A stretch of DNA of 64,000 nucleotides from Bradyrhizobium sp. BR 10289 (GCF_019455385.1 NZ_JACOFR010000030.1:1-64000), one strand, 5' to 3'; shown: positions 24,508 through 33,809, numbered from the stretch's first letter. The notes: generated from the sequence alone by a model not told the origin. Numbers and translations are program-made.

Positions 24508-25923
24508 TCACATTGTCTGGCCTCGCACAGGTGCGCCAAACCCGATCACGGCGGCTGCGAGCAGCAGGACGGTGGCCGATACGACCAACGAGGCGTGCAG
24601 GCCCGCCATGAACGCCCCCTCCGTCGCGACCAGCGAACCGAACAGCGCGACGCCAAGCACGCTGCCGGTCTGCCGCGTCGCATTGAGCACGCCCGCCGCG
24701 ATGCCGGAGCGCTCCTTCTCGACGCTGCCGAGCAGGGTCGAGGTCAACGGCGGCACCAACAGCCCGAGTCCGCCGCTGATCGCGATCATCTGCGCGCAGA
24801 TCGCCCAATAGTGCGTGCCAGGCGCGATCCACAGCAGACCGAAACAGCCGAGCGCCGAGATCAGGGCGCCGACCACGATGGTCGGGCACGGACCGATGCG
24901 CTCGGCAAGGCGTGGCGCCAGCAGATTGACCGGCAGCACGGCGCCCATCATCGGCACGAAGGCGAGCCCGGTCCACCATGCCGACAGCCCGTTGATCCGC
25001 TGGAAGTACAGGCTGAGCACGAAGATCAGGCCGTAGATCGCAACGTTCACCAGCAGGCCGACGATCGTCGTCAAGGTAAACAGCCGGTGACCGAACAGGG
25101 ACAGCGGCAGCATCGGCTGCGCCGCGCGGCTTTCGCGCCAGACGAACAGAACAGAGAGAATGAGGGCTGAGGCAAAGGCCGAGAGCACGGCAGGATGCTC
25201 CCAGCCAAGCGCGCCGCCTTCGATGATCGCGCCGGCGAGCGCCCCCAGCGCGCCGATCGCGGTGAGCTGGCCGGGCAGATCGATCTCGCGCGACGGCGTC
25301 CGCGTGGTCTCGGTCGCATAGCGCCAGCTCAGCCAAAGGCCGATGAGGCCGATCGGCAGGTTGACGAGAAAGATCGCACGCCAGCCGACCAGCGTGATCA
25401 GGGCGCCGCCGACAAACGGGCCGGCGGTGAGCGCAAGGCTCGCGCCGGCAGCCCAGACCGCAACGGCGCGGCCCCGTGCGCGGTCGTCCGCATAGGCATG
25501 GTTGAGCAGCGCGAGGGAATTCGGCACCAGGATCGCCGCCGCCAGCCCCTGGACCAGCCGCGCTGCGATCAGCACGATGGCATTGGGCGACAGCGCACAG
25601 GCGAGCGAGGCCGCGGTGAAGATCGCGAACCCTGCCAGGAAGATGCGCTTGGCGCCGATGCGGTCGCCGAGCGCGCCTGATGTCAGGATGAAGGCGGCAA
25701 AGGCGATGGTGTAGGCGCTGACGACCCATTGCAGCTCGGCAACGCCGCCGCCGAGCGATCTGCCCATCGCGTCGAGCGCGGTGTTGACGATGGTGACGTC
25801 GAGCTGCACCACGCCATAACCAAGGCTCATCGCGGCGAGCGTCAGCGAGGTTGCAAGGCGCGAGGGCGTGCGGAGGCCGGCTGCGCCGTTGAAGATTTCA
25901 TATTTGATGGTGTTGGCTCGCAT
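24508..25923 (-). CDS. MFS drug-type efflux transporter (DHA2, 14-TM)
   Basis: A 471-residue major-facilitator protein with about 14 hydrophobic helices, typical of the DHA2 proton-antiport branch. The motif-C region near AAGASLALTAGPFVGGALIT and the motif-A-like GALGDRIGAKRIFLAGFAIF are clear, and VVQLDVTIVNTALDAMGRSL is the family motif D1. The ATG at 25923 has GAGGTGCAGC upstream and is preferred over codons up to 63 bases earlier. No adaptor (HlyD) or outer-membrane gene is nearby, so it probably works alone. The substrate is unknown. Gene-free sequence of about 100 bp separates it from the MHYT gene on the same strand. Confidence 0.9.
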   Translation of the reverse strand: MRANTIKYEIFNGAAGLRTPSRLATSLTLAAMSLGYGVVQLDVTIVNTALDAMGRSLGGGVAELQWVVSAYTIAFAAFILTSGALGDRIGAKRIFLAGFAIFTAASLACALSPNAIVLIAARLVQGLAAAILVPNSLALLNHAYADDRARGRAVAVWAAGASLALTAGPFVGGALITLVGWRAIFLVNLPIGLIGLWLSWRYATETTRTPSREIDLPGQLTAIGALGALAGAIIEGGALGWEHPAVLSAFASALILSVLFVWRESRAAQPMLPLSLFGHRLFTLTTIVGLLVNVAIYGLIFVLSLYFQRINGLSAWWTGLAFVPMMGAVLPVNLLAPRLAERIGPCPTIVVGALISALGCFGLLWIAPGTHYWAICAQMIAISGGLGLLVPPLTSTLLGSVEKERSGIAAGVLNATRQTGSVLGVALFGSLVATEGAFMAGLHASLVVSATVLLLAAAVIGFGAPVRGQTM

Positions 25924-26063
25924 GCTGCACCTCGATTGCAGCCCCATGCGAAGATAGGCGCTCATCCCGTCATAATGCTTCGACACCGACCGAATGATGG
26001 TTATCCGATATGCGAGCGCCGCGCGGACTCACCGCGCGGCGCTCCTGCAGCGAGCCCTGCCCT

Positions 26064-26570
26064 TTAGCTCGCCGCCCGCAAATTCACCTTGCTCTCGGCG
26101 AGCGTCGTCAGTTTCTTGTCGGTCGCCTTTTCCTCCTCGAGCGTCTTGGCGAGCACGGCAGCGCAATCGCTGCGGCCGAGCTGCTTGGCCCAGGCGATCA
26201 GGCTGCCGTAGCGGACGATCTCGTAATGCTCGGCGGCCTGCGCCGCGTTGATCAGGGCAGCGTCGAGCACCGCCTTGTCGGCGACCTCGCCTGCGGTCTC
26301 GTCGGCTTCCTCGATGATACCGTCGATCGCCGGACAATCGACCGCCTTCACCTGCGCGCCGTGCATCTTGAACACTTCCTCGAGCCGGGCGACGTGCTGC
26401 CTGGTTTCTTCGAGGTGCGTCAAAAAGCCCTGCTTCAGCTGCGGATCGGTGGCCTTTTCTGCCATTTTCGGAAGCGCCTTGGTGAGCTGCTGCTCGGCGT
26501 AATAGATGTCCTGGAGCTGATGCACGAACAGGTCGTTCATGGTTTTGATGTCTTTTGTGAACAGTCCCAT
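26064..26570 (-). CDS. DUF892 ferritin-like stress protein (YciF/YciE)
   Basis: A 168-residue helical protein of the DUF892 family, related to the ferritin-like four-helix bundles of YciF. MNDLFVHQLQDIYYAEQQLT and HLEETRQHVARLEEVF hold the Glu/His ligands of a possible di-iron centre, with a second set in AAEHYEIVRYGSLIAWA. These proteins accumulate in stationary phase or osmotic stress and are often under the alphaproteobacterial general stress sigma factor. An exact EcfG-type promoter lies about 90 bp upstream (26663-26687). The ATG at 26570 is preferred; MNDLF ten codons later is a possible alternative. Confidence 0.92.
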   Translation of the reverse strand: MGLFTKDIKTMNDLFVHQLQDIYYAEQQLTKALPKMAEKATDPQLKQGFLTHLEETRQHVARLEEVFKMHGAQVKAVDCPAIDGIIEEADETAGEVADKAVLDAALINAAQAAEHYEIVRYGSLIAWAKQLGRSDCAAVLAKTLEEEKATDKKLTTLAESKVNLRAAS

Positions 26571-26995
26571 CGTTCCGATCCTCATTGGTTTCGGGAACAC
26601 GCAGGCACCGGCTTGCACGAAAAGCCGTTGATTCCGTCATGTTCGGTTGCTGATGGGGCGCTAACGAGCCTACGGCATCGACGTTCCAAAAAAGCGGGCA
26701 GGCTTGCGCTGGAACAATGCTGGCGGGAGCGGAAGCTGAAACCATGCCGACGGATGAACGCGCGCTCCAGGCCGGACTTGCGACTCGTATGCTTAACGCG
26801 CCGCCGATGTGAACGACGTATGACAAAGTAGCGGCTCTGGCGCAGAACCAATCCTTGTCAAGGACTGCACAAGCCGCAGTTTTTGCCTTAAATGAGCTAC
26901 ATCATGCCTAGCGATCGACGCCCGGTTCGGGCCGCGATCGCACCCGACCGGCCAATGTCTGGCCCGTTCGGTCTTGCCCCCCGCCGGGAGGATGA
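26571..26995. other. 425-bp divergent intergenic region
   Basis: Gene-free stretch between the DUF892 gene and the MprF-type gene. It contains the EcfG-type promoter described separately. The plus-strand promoter of the gene at 26996 is not obvious. Two GC-rich hairpins (CGGTTCGGGCC region, and GGCCAATGTCTGGCC at 26949-26964) lie just before that gene. Confidence 0.5.
26663..26687 (-). promoter_or_regulatory. EcfG (general stress response) type promoter of the DUF892 gene
   Basis: On the minus strand the sequence reads GGAAC, 16 bases, CGTT, an exact match to the alphaproteobacterial EcfG consensus GGAAC-N16/17-CGTT. It would place the transcript start near 26655, about 85 bases before the ATG at 26570. 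DUF892 genes are frequent members of this regulon. Confidence 0.75.
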
Positions 26996-28078
26996 ATGCA
27001 CGGACTACTGCCCGCGCTGAAACGCGGCTTCAAGAGATGGGTCGGCTGGCGACGGCTCGGCATTGCCGCGAGCGTCTTCATCATCGCCTTCGCGATCACG
27101 ACGCTTGTGCGTACGCTCAAGCACATCGACACCGGCGTCATCCTGACCGCGCTGACCGAGATTCCCCGCGCCAATATCGGGCTGGCGGCGATCTGCGTCG
27201 TCCTGGCGTTCTGCACGCTGACCTTCTACGATTTTTTTGCACTGCGAACGATCGGCAAGAAACACGTGCCCTATCGCATCGCAGCACTCTCCAGCTTCAC
27301 GTCCTATTCGATCGGTCACAATATCGGCGCCACGGTTTTCACCGGTGGCGCGATCCGTTTCCGGATCTATTCGGATTACGGGCTGAACGCGATCGACGTC
27401 GCCAAAATCTGTTTCCTGTCGGGCCTGACCTTCTGGCTCGGTAACATCTTCGTGCTCTCGATCGGCATGGTCATCCATCCGGATGCCGCCTCGTCGATGG
27501 ACCAGCTGCCCTCGTCGATCAATCGGCTGATCGGGCTTGGCGGCCTCGCCTCGATCGGCGCCTATCTCGTCTGGCTCTCGATGGGCGAGAAGCGCCGCGA
27601 GCTCGGCCAGAAGGGCTGGAAGGTGGCGCTGCCGTCAGCGCCGCTGACCTTGGTGCAGATCCTGATCGGCGTGGTCGACCTCGGCTTCTGCGCCACGGCG
27701 ATGTACCTCTTGATGCCGGCCAATCCGCCGATCGACTTCCTGTCGCTGGCGGTGGTGTTCATCCTGGCAACGCTGATCGGCTTCGCCAGCCACGCACCCG
27801 GCTCGATCGGGGTGTTCGATGTCGCCATGCTGGTGGCGCTGCCCGAATTCGGCCGCGAGCAGCTGCTGGCGACGCTACTGGTCTTCCGCATCCTCTATTT
27901 CGTGATCCCGTTCGGCCTCGCCATCTCCATCATGGGTGCGCGCGAGCTCTGGATGAACGTGGTCGAGCCCTGGCAGGAGCGGCGACGGCTGGCCGAGGCC
28001 TGCGCCCAAAGCAATCTGCCCAAGCAGGTGGCAGCGATGGAGCGCGAGCGGGCGCTGCGGCAGGCCAGCAAGCGCTAG
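26996..28078 (+). CDS. MprF N-terminal-like flippase domain protein (UPF0104)
   Basis: A 360-residue integral membrane protein with about eight helices, of the lysylphosphatidylglycerol synthase transmembrane/UPF0104 family (YbhN-like). Family marks include NIGATVFTGGAIRFRIYSDY and the later GFASHAPGSIGVFDVAMLVA. The C-terminal tRNA-dependent aminoacyl-transferase domain of full MprF is absent, so only a lipid flippase-type activity is possible. The ATG at 26996 follows GGGAGGATGA. It is followed by a secreted hydrolase gene about 96 bp away on the same strand. The lipid substrate is unknown. Confidence 0.88.
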   Translation: MHGLLPALKRGFKRWVGWRRLGIAASVFIIAFAITTLVRTLKHIDTGVILTALTEIPRANIGLAAICVVLAFCTLTFYDFFALRTIGKKHVPYRIAALSSFTSYSIGHNIGATVFTGGAIRFRIYSDYGLNAIDVAKICFLSGLTFWLGNIFVLSIGMVIHPDAASSMDQLPSSINRLIGLGGLASIGAYLVWLSMGEKRRELGQKGWKVALPSAPLTLVQILIGVVDLGFCATAMYLLMPANPPIDFLSLAVVFILATLIGFASHAPGSIGVFDVAMLVALPEFGREQLLATLLVFRILYFVIPFGLAISIMGARELWMNVVEPWQERRRLAEACAQSNLPKQVAAMERERALRQASKR

Positions 28079-28174
28079 AACGGCGGGGCGTGAACGCGCT
28101 CGGACAAAAGGTTGCAGGCGGGAGAACAATCCTCTCTTATTTCCGCCTCAACTTTGCCGTTGAACACGCGGGCC

Positions 28175-30127
28175 ATGATCCGATCACCTCTTCGTACCTT
28201 TGTCGCAGGCACCCTGCTGCTTGCCGGGATTCTGACGTCTATGCCGCCCGAGCATGCCGCTGCGCAGGACGCGGGCGGGATGCAAATATCCTGGGAGGTA
28301 CGCAACCGCTTCCGCCTGTTCCGCGAGGAGCGCGACTTCCTGCTCCATGTCGAGAATGCGCGTAACCGCAGCATCCTCGCCGCCGAGCAATCGCTGGAGC
28401 TCCAGAGCGAAGGTCGCGGTTGGGCCCGCAACATGGTCAACCGGCTCTGCATCGACCTCCAGGGCCGGGTCAACCAGCCCTGCACCCGCGATAACGTCAA
28501 GGAGAACTACATCACCCCCATCGACCACCCGGTCACGGTGCGCCTGACCGGCGCGGTGCCGGTCGGCGCCACCTGCGCCTGGTCGTTCGACGACGGCGAC
28601 GGGCCACAGACTTCCACCTTCGACTGCGCCGAGCCGATCAATCTACGCGTCCGTTACGGCAAGCAGACGGTCGCGAGCGTCGACGTCTCCTCCGGCTCCG
28701 ATCCGACCCAGCGCGTCCAGGCCGAGATCCAGGTCCGCGATATCTTCATCGCCGGCTTAGGAGACAGCATCGCTTCGGGCGAAGGCAATCCGGACCGGCC
28801 GCTGCCGCTGTCGGACGAAGGCTTCTGCTTCCGCTCCTATCTGGGCACCGCCGGTGCACAGTATTACCGGCCGAGCCGCGCCGGCTACAAAGGCGGCCGC
28901 GCCTGTGAGGCGCCGGATACGCTCGCCAACTGGCAGCACTACAGCGCGCTCTGGTTCAACTCGCCCTGCCATCGCTCGCTCTACAGCTACCAGGCCCGCA
29001 CGGCGCTGGCGCTTGCGGTGCGCTACACCCACATCGCGGTGACCTTCCTGCCGCTCGCCTGCACCGGCGCCAGCATCGGCGACGGCCTCTTGGGCTCGCA
29101 GCGCGCCCGTGAATGCCCGCCCGGCAAGACCGGCGTGTGCAACACCAGCGTCAACGCGCAGGTCGCCGAGCTGCGCGAGGCGCTCACGGCGGCGAAAAAG
29201 CGCCAGCCGGACCGCACGCTCGACCTCGTGCTGCTCTCGGTCGGCGCCAACGACGTCTACTTCTCCGGCCTCGTCGCCGACGTCATCGTCGACACCGCGA
29301 CCGAGCGCGCGCTGTTCCGCCGCTCCGGCGTGATGGCAAGCGTCGACGATTCCCGCGACGCGCTGGCGCGCGAGCTGCCGCAAAACTTCGTCAAGCTGCG
29401 CGAGGCCTTGAAGCCGCTGGTCGGCGGCGACCTCTCGCATGTGGTCTACGTCTCCTATGCCAATCCCGCGCTCGCCGACGGCGGCGTACCCTGCCGCGGC
29501 GGCCGCGCCGGCTTCGACATCCACCCGTCCTTCAATGCCGATCCGCAGCGCCTCGCCCGCGTCTCGACCTTCGTGGACACTGAATTCCTGCCGCAGTTGA
29601 AGGGCCTCGCCACCTGCACCCGCGGCGCCCTGTGCCGTGATCCCGAAGCCGACCGCATGACCTTCGTGGATTCGCATCAGGCCGCGTTCGCCGACCACGG
29701 CTTTTGCGCGCATTCCGGCAACGATCCCGAATTCGACCGGACGTGCTTTGCCGAGAACGGCCAGAGCTTCAATCCTGACATCGTCAGCGCGGCGAGCCAG
29801 CCGATGCTGTGCGGCCGCGGCGCCTCCGAGTATCGCGCCTATCTCCCCCGCGCGCGCTGGATCCGCGACGCCAATGACAGCTACTTCGCCGCGATGACCT
29901 ATCCGCAAGGCCTGCCGGCCGCGAGCCAGCCGACCGACATCCATGATGCGACCTGGGGTGTGCTCTCGGCCGTATATGGCGGCGCCGTGCATCCGAGCGC
30001 CGAGGGCCATGCCGCGATGGCGGATGCCGCACTGCCCGCCGCGAGTGCGGTGCTCGGGCTGGACGCGGTGCCGCCGAATGTGACGCGCGGACTGTTGGCG
30101 CCGCTGCTGCCGGGCGCGCGGCAGTAG
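28175..30127 (+). CDS. Secreted SGNH/GDSL hydrolase
   Basis: A 650-residue exported protein. The signal peptide MIRSPLRTFVAGTLLLAGIL...EHAAAQD supports the ATG at 28175 over a frame 21 codons longer. The SGNH blocks are block I FIAGLGDSIASGEGN with the catalytic Ser, block III LLSVGANDVYFS, and the final VHPSAEGHAAMADAAL with catalytic His. Before block I is about 185 residues of unknown fold including a PKD-like segment (SWSFDDGDGPQTSTFDC). Eight or more cysteines suggest periplasmic disulfides. It probably cleaves an ester on polysaccharide, lipid or peptide. There is no close operon partner. Confidence 0.85.
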   Translation: MIRSPLRTFVAGTLLLAGILTSMPPEHAAAQDAGGMQISWEVRNRFRLFREERDFLLHVENARNRSILAAEQSLELQSEGRGWARNMVNRLCIDLQGRVNQPCTRDNVKENYITPIDHPVTVRLTGAVPVGATCAWSFDDGDGPQTSTFDCAEPINLRVRYGKQTVASVDVSSGSDPTQRVQAEIQVRDIFIAGLGDSIASGEGNPDRPLPLSDEGFCFRSYLGTAGAQYYRPSRAGYKGGRACEAPDTLANWQHYSALWFNSPCHRSLYSYQARTALALAVRYTHIAVTFLPLACTGASIGDGLLGSQRARECPPGKTGVCNTSVNAQVAELREALTAAKKRQPDRTLDLVLLSVGANDVYFSGLVADVIVDTATERALFRRSGVMASVDDSRDALARELPQNFVKLREALKPLVGGDLSHVVYVSYANPALADGGVPCRGGRAGFDIHPSFNADPQRLARVSTFVDTEFLPQLKGLATCTRGALCRDPEADRMTFVDSHQAAFADHGFCAHSGNDPEFDRTCFAENGQSFNPDIVSAASQPMLCGRGASEYRAYLPRARWIRDANDSYFAAMTYPQGLPAASQPTDIHDATWGVLSAVYGGAVHPSAEGHAAMADAALPAASAVLGLDAVPPNVTRGLLAPLLPGARQ

Positions 30128-30151
30128 CACCAAGACGAGCCTTCTCCTCGC

Positions 30152-30239
30152 CGTCATTGCGAGCGCAGCGAAGCAATCCAGAATCTTTCCGCGGAAGGAC
30201 TCTGGATTGCTTCGTCGCAAGAGCTCCTCGCAATGACGG
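30152..30239. repeat. CGTCATTGCGAG repeat, copy 2
   Basis: An 88-bp palindrome. The outer arms are CGTCATTGCGAGCGCAGCGA and its near complement ending TCGCAATGACG; the inner arms are AAGCAATCCAGA and TCTGGATTGCTT. It lies at the 3' end of the SGNH hydrolase gene and may serve as a transcription stop or RNA stabiliser. Confidence 0.85.
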
Positions 30240-30264
30240 CGCCCGCTCCATCAATCCAAAAACG

Positions 30265-30277
30265 GCATCGATCGATA
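30265..30277 (+). promoter_or_regulatory. Candidate LysR site before the glucarate transporter gene
   Basis: GCATCGATCGATA about 83 bp before the ATG at 30360. A 13-mer with one mismatch (GCATCGGTCGATA) occurs at 32751, before kdgD. ATCGATCGAT is palindromic. The shared placement ahead of the two transcription-unit starts around the LysR gene suggests a common site; this is inference. Confidence 0.4.
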
Positions 30278-30359
30278 CTCCCTTCAACTTGGACACTCTG
30301 CCGCGCGCGCCTCTAGGACTCGCAGCGAGGAAACATTTCGAGTTCTAAGGAGGCGCCTG

Positions 30360-31712
30360 ATGAGCGCAGTGGTGTCCGCAGCGGACGTGAGGAGGTCTCG
30401 CGTCAGGCTGTTCATCGTGACCATGCTGTTCCTGGTCACGACCGTCAATTATGCCGACCGCGCCACGCTGTCGATCGCGGGCCCCGCGCTCTCCAAGGAG
30501 CTCCATCTCGATCCCGTTGCCATGGGCTGGATCTTCTCGGCCTTCGGCTGGTCCTATGTCGTCGCGCAGGTGCCGGGCGGCTGGCTGCTCGATCGTTACG
30601 GCTCGCGCCTCGTCTACGCCTTCAGCATCATCGTCTGGTCGCTGTTCACGCTGATGCAGGGCTGGGTCGGCTTCCTCAGCGCCGGTGCCGCCGTCGTCGT
30701 GCTGTTCGCGCTGCGCCTGCTGGTCGGAGTTGCGGAAGCACCGTCCTTCCCGGCCAACGCCCGCATTGTCGCCGCCTGGTTTCCCGGCAATGAGCGCGGC
30801 ACCGCGTCGGCCTTCTTCAATTCCGGGCAGTATTTCGCCACCGTGATCTTCGCGCCGCTGATGGGCTGGATCGCGCACACCTATGGCTGGCGCTACGTGT
30901 TCTTCGTGATGGGCGCCCTCGGCGTCGTCATGGGCCTCGTCTGGATCAAGACCGTGTACGGCCCGAAGGAGCATCCTGGAATCAACGAGGCCGAGTTCGA
31001 CTACATCAAGGAAGGCGGCGCCCTCGTCGATCTCGATGCGCCCAAAAACGATCTGATGCAGGCGCGCGCGCCGGAGGCCGGCTCGGGCTGGGACCACATC
31101 CGCCAGCTGCTCTCCAACCGCATGATGCTCGGCGTCTATCTCGGCCAGTACTGCATCAACACGCTGACCTATTTCTTCCTGACCTGGTTCCCCGTCTACC
31201 TCGTCAAGGAGCGCGGCCTGTCGATCCTGCAAGCCGGCTTCGTCGCGACGCTGCCGGCGCTGTGCGGCTTCATCGGCGGCGTGCTCGGCGGCATCATCTC
31301 GGATGCGATCCTGCGCGGCACGGGCTCGCTGACCATGGCCCGCAAGATCCCGATCGTCGGCGGCATGCTGCTGTCGATGTCGATCATCGCCTGCAACTAT
31401 GTCGAGGGACAGGCGCTGGTGGTCGGCTTCATGGCGCTCGCCTTCTTCGGCAAGGGCATCGGCGCGCTCGGTTGGGCCGTCGTCTCCGACACCTCGCCGA
31501 AGGAAGCCGGCGGCGTCTCCGGCGGTCTGTTCAACACCTTCGGCAACCTCTCCTCGATCACCACCCCGATCGTGATCGGCTACATCCTGGCTGCGACTGG
31601 CTCCTTCAACGGCGCGCTGGTGTTCGTCGGCCTCAATGCGCTGGTCGCCGCCTTCGCCTATCTCGTGATCGTCGGCAAGATCGAGCGGGTGGTGCTCAAA
31701 CGTTCCTCCTGA
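30360..31712 (+). CDS. MFS hexuronate/glucarate-type transporter (GudP-like)
   Basis: A 450-residue, 12-helix major facilitator of the anion:cation symporter family that includes E. coli GudP and GarP. It has FLVTTVNYADRATLSIAGPA in helix 1 and the family motif GWSYVVAQVPGGWLLDRYGS, followed by PGNERGTASAFFNSGQY. It is expected to import glucarate or galactarate with H+ or Na+. The start follows TAAGGAGGCGCCTG. It is followed by a LysR regulator and the glucarate pathway on the same strand, which fixes the substrate class well. An intrinsic terminator (31745-31774) separates it from the regulator. Confidence 0.92.
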   Translation: MSAVVSAADVRRSRVRLFIVTMLFLVTTVNYADRATLSIAGPALSKELHLDPVAMGWIFSAFGWSYVVAQVPGGWLLDRYGSRLVYAFSIIVWSLFTLMQGWVGFLSAGAAVVVLFALRLLVGVAEAPSFPANARIVAAWFPGNERGTASAFFNSGQYFATVIFAPLMGWIAHTYGWRYVFFVMGALGVVMGLVWIKTVYGPKEHPGINEAEFDYIKEGGALVDLDAPKNDLMQARAPEAGSGWDHIRQLLSNRMMLGVYLGQYCINTLTYFFLTWFPVYLVKERGLSILQAGFVATLPALCGFIGGVLGGIISDAILRGTGSLTMARKIPIVGGMLLSMSIIACNYVEGQALVVGFMALAFFGKGIGALGWAVVSDTSPKEAGGVSGGLFNTFGNLSSITTPIVIGYILAATGSFNGALVFVGLNALVAAFAYLVIVGKIERVVLKRSS

Positions 31713-31744
31713 GGGCTCCCAATGGAGCTTGACCAGGCAACTCA

Positions 31745-31774
31745 ACGGCGGCTTCACAGCCGCCGTCTTTGTTT
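31745..31774 (+). terminator. Intrinsic terminator after the glucarate transporter gene
   Basis: A 9-bp stem ACGGCGGCT and AGCCGCCGT around the loop TCAC, followed by CTTTGTTT. It ends the transporter transcript before the LysR gene. Confidence 0.85.
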
Positions 31775-31834
31775 CGGGGATGATCGATGCTAGAAGTGCC
31801 GGGGAAACGCCTTATTCATCTAAGGCATGTATCG

Positions 31835-32740
31835 ATGTTCGACCTCAACCAGCTCCGCTGTTTCGTCACGGTGGCGGAGGAACTGCATTTCGGCCGCGCC
31901 GCCGCGCGGCTGAACATGACGCAGCCGCCGCTGTCGCGGCAGATCCAGGTGCTCGAGCACATCATCGACGCCCCGCTGCTGGAGCGCACCAGCCGCTCGG
32001 TGCGCCTGACGCCGGCGGGGCGCAGCTTCCTGCCGGAGGCACGGCGCATCCTCAAGCTTGCAGAAAGCGCCTCCCAAGTCGCCCGCCGCATCGCGCTCGG
32101 CAAGACCGGCTCGCTGAAGATCGGCTTCACGGCCGCCGCCGCCTACGGCTTCCTGCCCGAGCTGATCGCGGCCTGCCGCGCAAAGCTGCCCGAGGTCGAT
32201 TTCTCGCTGAAGGAGATGGTGTCGGGCGACCAGTTCGAGGCCCTCACGTCAGGCCAGATCGATGCTGGCTTGCTGCGGCCGCCGATCGCGCGGCCTGAGC
32301 TCGCCAGCCGCCGCGTCGTTGCCGAGCCCCTGCTCGCCGCGATCCCGAAGAAGCACCCGCTGGCGAACGCGGAGAGCATCACCATCAAGGATTTCGACGA
32401 CCAGCCCTTCGTGATGTATTCGCCCTATGAAAGCCGTTACTTCCACGACCTGCTGGTGGCGATGTTCACCCGCGCCGACGTGCTGCCGCGCTACGTCCAG
32501 CATCTCAGCCAGATCCATTCGATCCTCGCCATGGTCCGCGCCGGCCTTGGCCTTGCCATCGTGCCGGCCGCGGCCGCCGGCCTGAAAATCTCCGACGTCC
32601 GCCTGCGGCCGCTGAAGCTGCGCACGCGCGTGCCGGTCGAGCTGTTCATGGTCTGGCGCCGCGACGATGAGAACCCGCTGCTCTCGGCGCTGGTCAAGAT
32701 CGCCGGTGAACTGGCCTCCGCGGAGGTGTCGGAGGATTGA
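31835..32740 (+). CDS. LysR-family regulator of glucarate/galactarate catabolism
   Basis: A 301-residue LysR protein starting MFDLNQLRCFVTVAEELHFG. The winged-helix DNA-binding domain covers about 1-60 (AAARLNMTQPPLSRQIQVLE) and the effector domain about 90-295. A longer frame from 31787 adds 16 residues that do not match the family, so the start at 31835 is preferred. Lying between the transporter and the catabolic genes, it is expected to activate them with a hexarate intermediate as co-inducer. Candidate binding sites at 30265 and 32751 are discussed separately. The effector is inferred from context only. Confidence 0.88.
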   Translation: MFDLNQLRCFVTVAEELHFGRAAARLNMTQPPLSRQIQVLEHIIDAPLLERTSRSVRLTPAGRSFLPEARRILKLAESASQVARRIALGKTGSLKIGFTAAAAYGFLPELIAACRAKLPEVDFSLKEMVSGDQFEALTSGQIDAGLLRPPIARPELASRRVVAEPLLAAIPKKHPLANAESITIKDFDDQPFVMYSPYESRYFHDLLVAMFTRADVLPRYVQHLSQIHSILAMVRAGLGLAIVPAAAAGLKISDVRLRPLKLRTRVPVELFMVWRRDDENPLLSALVKIAGELASAEVSED

Positions 32741-32750
32741 TGCTCAATCC

Positions 32751-32763
32751 GCATCGGTCGATA
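32751..32763 (+). promoter_or_regulatory. Candidate LysR site before kdgD
   Basis: GCATCGGTCGATA, one mismatch from the 30265 motif. It lies ten bases after the LysR stop codon and about 100 bp before the kdgD ATG at 32865, where an activator site would be expected. Confidence 0.4.
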
Positions 32764-32864
32764 TAGGCTTTGGCTTGGACGCGCATCGAACGGTTGCCTA
32801 AACCACGGCGCATGGACGCGCAGGCTTTGCGTCCTCCACAACACCGGACAAGGGAGCCGCGCCC

Positions 32865-33809
32865 ATGAGCAAGATGACCCCGCAGGAAATGGCCCAGAAG
32901 ATCGGATCGGGCCTCCTGTCCTTCCCCGTCACGCCCTTCAAGGCGGACTACTCCTTCGACGAGGCGACCTACCGCGCCAACATGGACTGGCTGTGCGGCT
33001 ATGATGTCGCAGGCCTGTTCGCCGCCGGCGGCACCGGCGAGTTCTTCTCTCTGACCCCGACTGAAGTCCCGCAAGTGGTGAAGGTCGCCGTCGACGAGAC
33101 CAAGGGCCGCGTGCCCGTGCTCGCCGGCACCGGCTATGGCACCGCGATCGCCCGCGAGATCGCTGTTGGCGCCGAGAAGGCCGGCGCCGACGGCCTCTTG
33201 CTGCTGCCGCCCTATCTCACCCATTCCGAGCAGGACGGCCTTGCCGCCCATGTCGAGGCGGTCTGCGCCGCCGTGAAGATCGGCGTCATCGTCTACAACC
33301 GCGACAACGCCATCCTCCAGCCCGACACGCTCGCGCGCCTTGCCGAACGCTGCCCGAACCTCGTCGGCTACAAGGACGGCATCGGCGACATCGAGCTGAT
33401 GACCCGCGTCTACACCAAGCTCGGCGATCGCCTCACCTATGTCGGCGGCCTGCCGACCGCGGAGACCTTCGCCCTGCCCTATCTCGACATGGGCGTGACC
33501 ACCTATTCCTCGGCCGTGTTCAACTTCGTGCCGGAGTTCGCCACCCATTTCTATGCTGCCGTGCGCAAGCGCGACCATGCCACGATCCACGCCGGCCTGA
33601 AGAACTTCATCCTGCCGCTGATCGCGATCCGCAACCGCAAGAAGGGCTATGCGGTCTCGATCATCAAGGCCGGCATGAAGGTCATCGGCCGCGATTCCGG
33701 CCCGGTCCGCCCGCCGTTGACCGATCTCACCGAGCAGGAGATTGCGGAACTGACCGCGCTGGTGAAGGATCTGCCCGCCATCCGATCGTCACAACAGGCT
33801 GCAGAATAA
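32865..33809 (+). CDS. kdgD: 5-dehydro-4-deoxyglucarate dehydratase
   Basis: Converts 5-dehydro-4-deoxy-D-glucarate to 2,5-dioxopentanoate, water and CO2. The 314-residue protein belongs to the DHDPS/NAL aldolase superfamily. GLLSFPVTPFKADYSFDEAT is at the N-terminus, GLFAAGGTGEFFSLTPTE is the carboxylate-binding loop, and LVGYKDGIGDIEL holds the Schiff-base lysine. VIVYNRDNAIL carries the conserved Tyr. Length and sequence match KdgD rather than dihydrodipicolinate synthase. It starts a gene run with glucarate dehydratase 24 bp downstream and the aldehyde dehydrogenase after it, giving the full non-phosphorylative route to 2-oxoglutarate. Confidence 0.95.
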   Translation: MSKMTPQEMAQKIGSGLLSFPVTPFKADYSFDEATYRANMDWLCGYDVAGLFAAGGTGEFFSLTPTEVPQVVKVAVDETKGRVPVLAGTGYGTAIAREIAVGAEKAGADGLLLLPPYLTHSEQDGLAAHVEAVCAAVKIGVIVYNRDNAILQPDTLARLAERCPNLVGYKDGIGDIELMTRVYTKLGDRLTYVGGLPTAETFALPYLDMGVTTYSSAVFNFVPEFATHFYAAVRKRDHATIHAGLKNFILPLIAIRNRKKGYAVSIIKAGMKVIGRDSGPVRPPLTDLTEQEIAELTALVKDLPAIRSSQQAAE

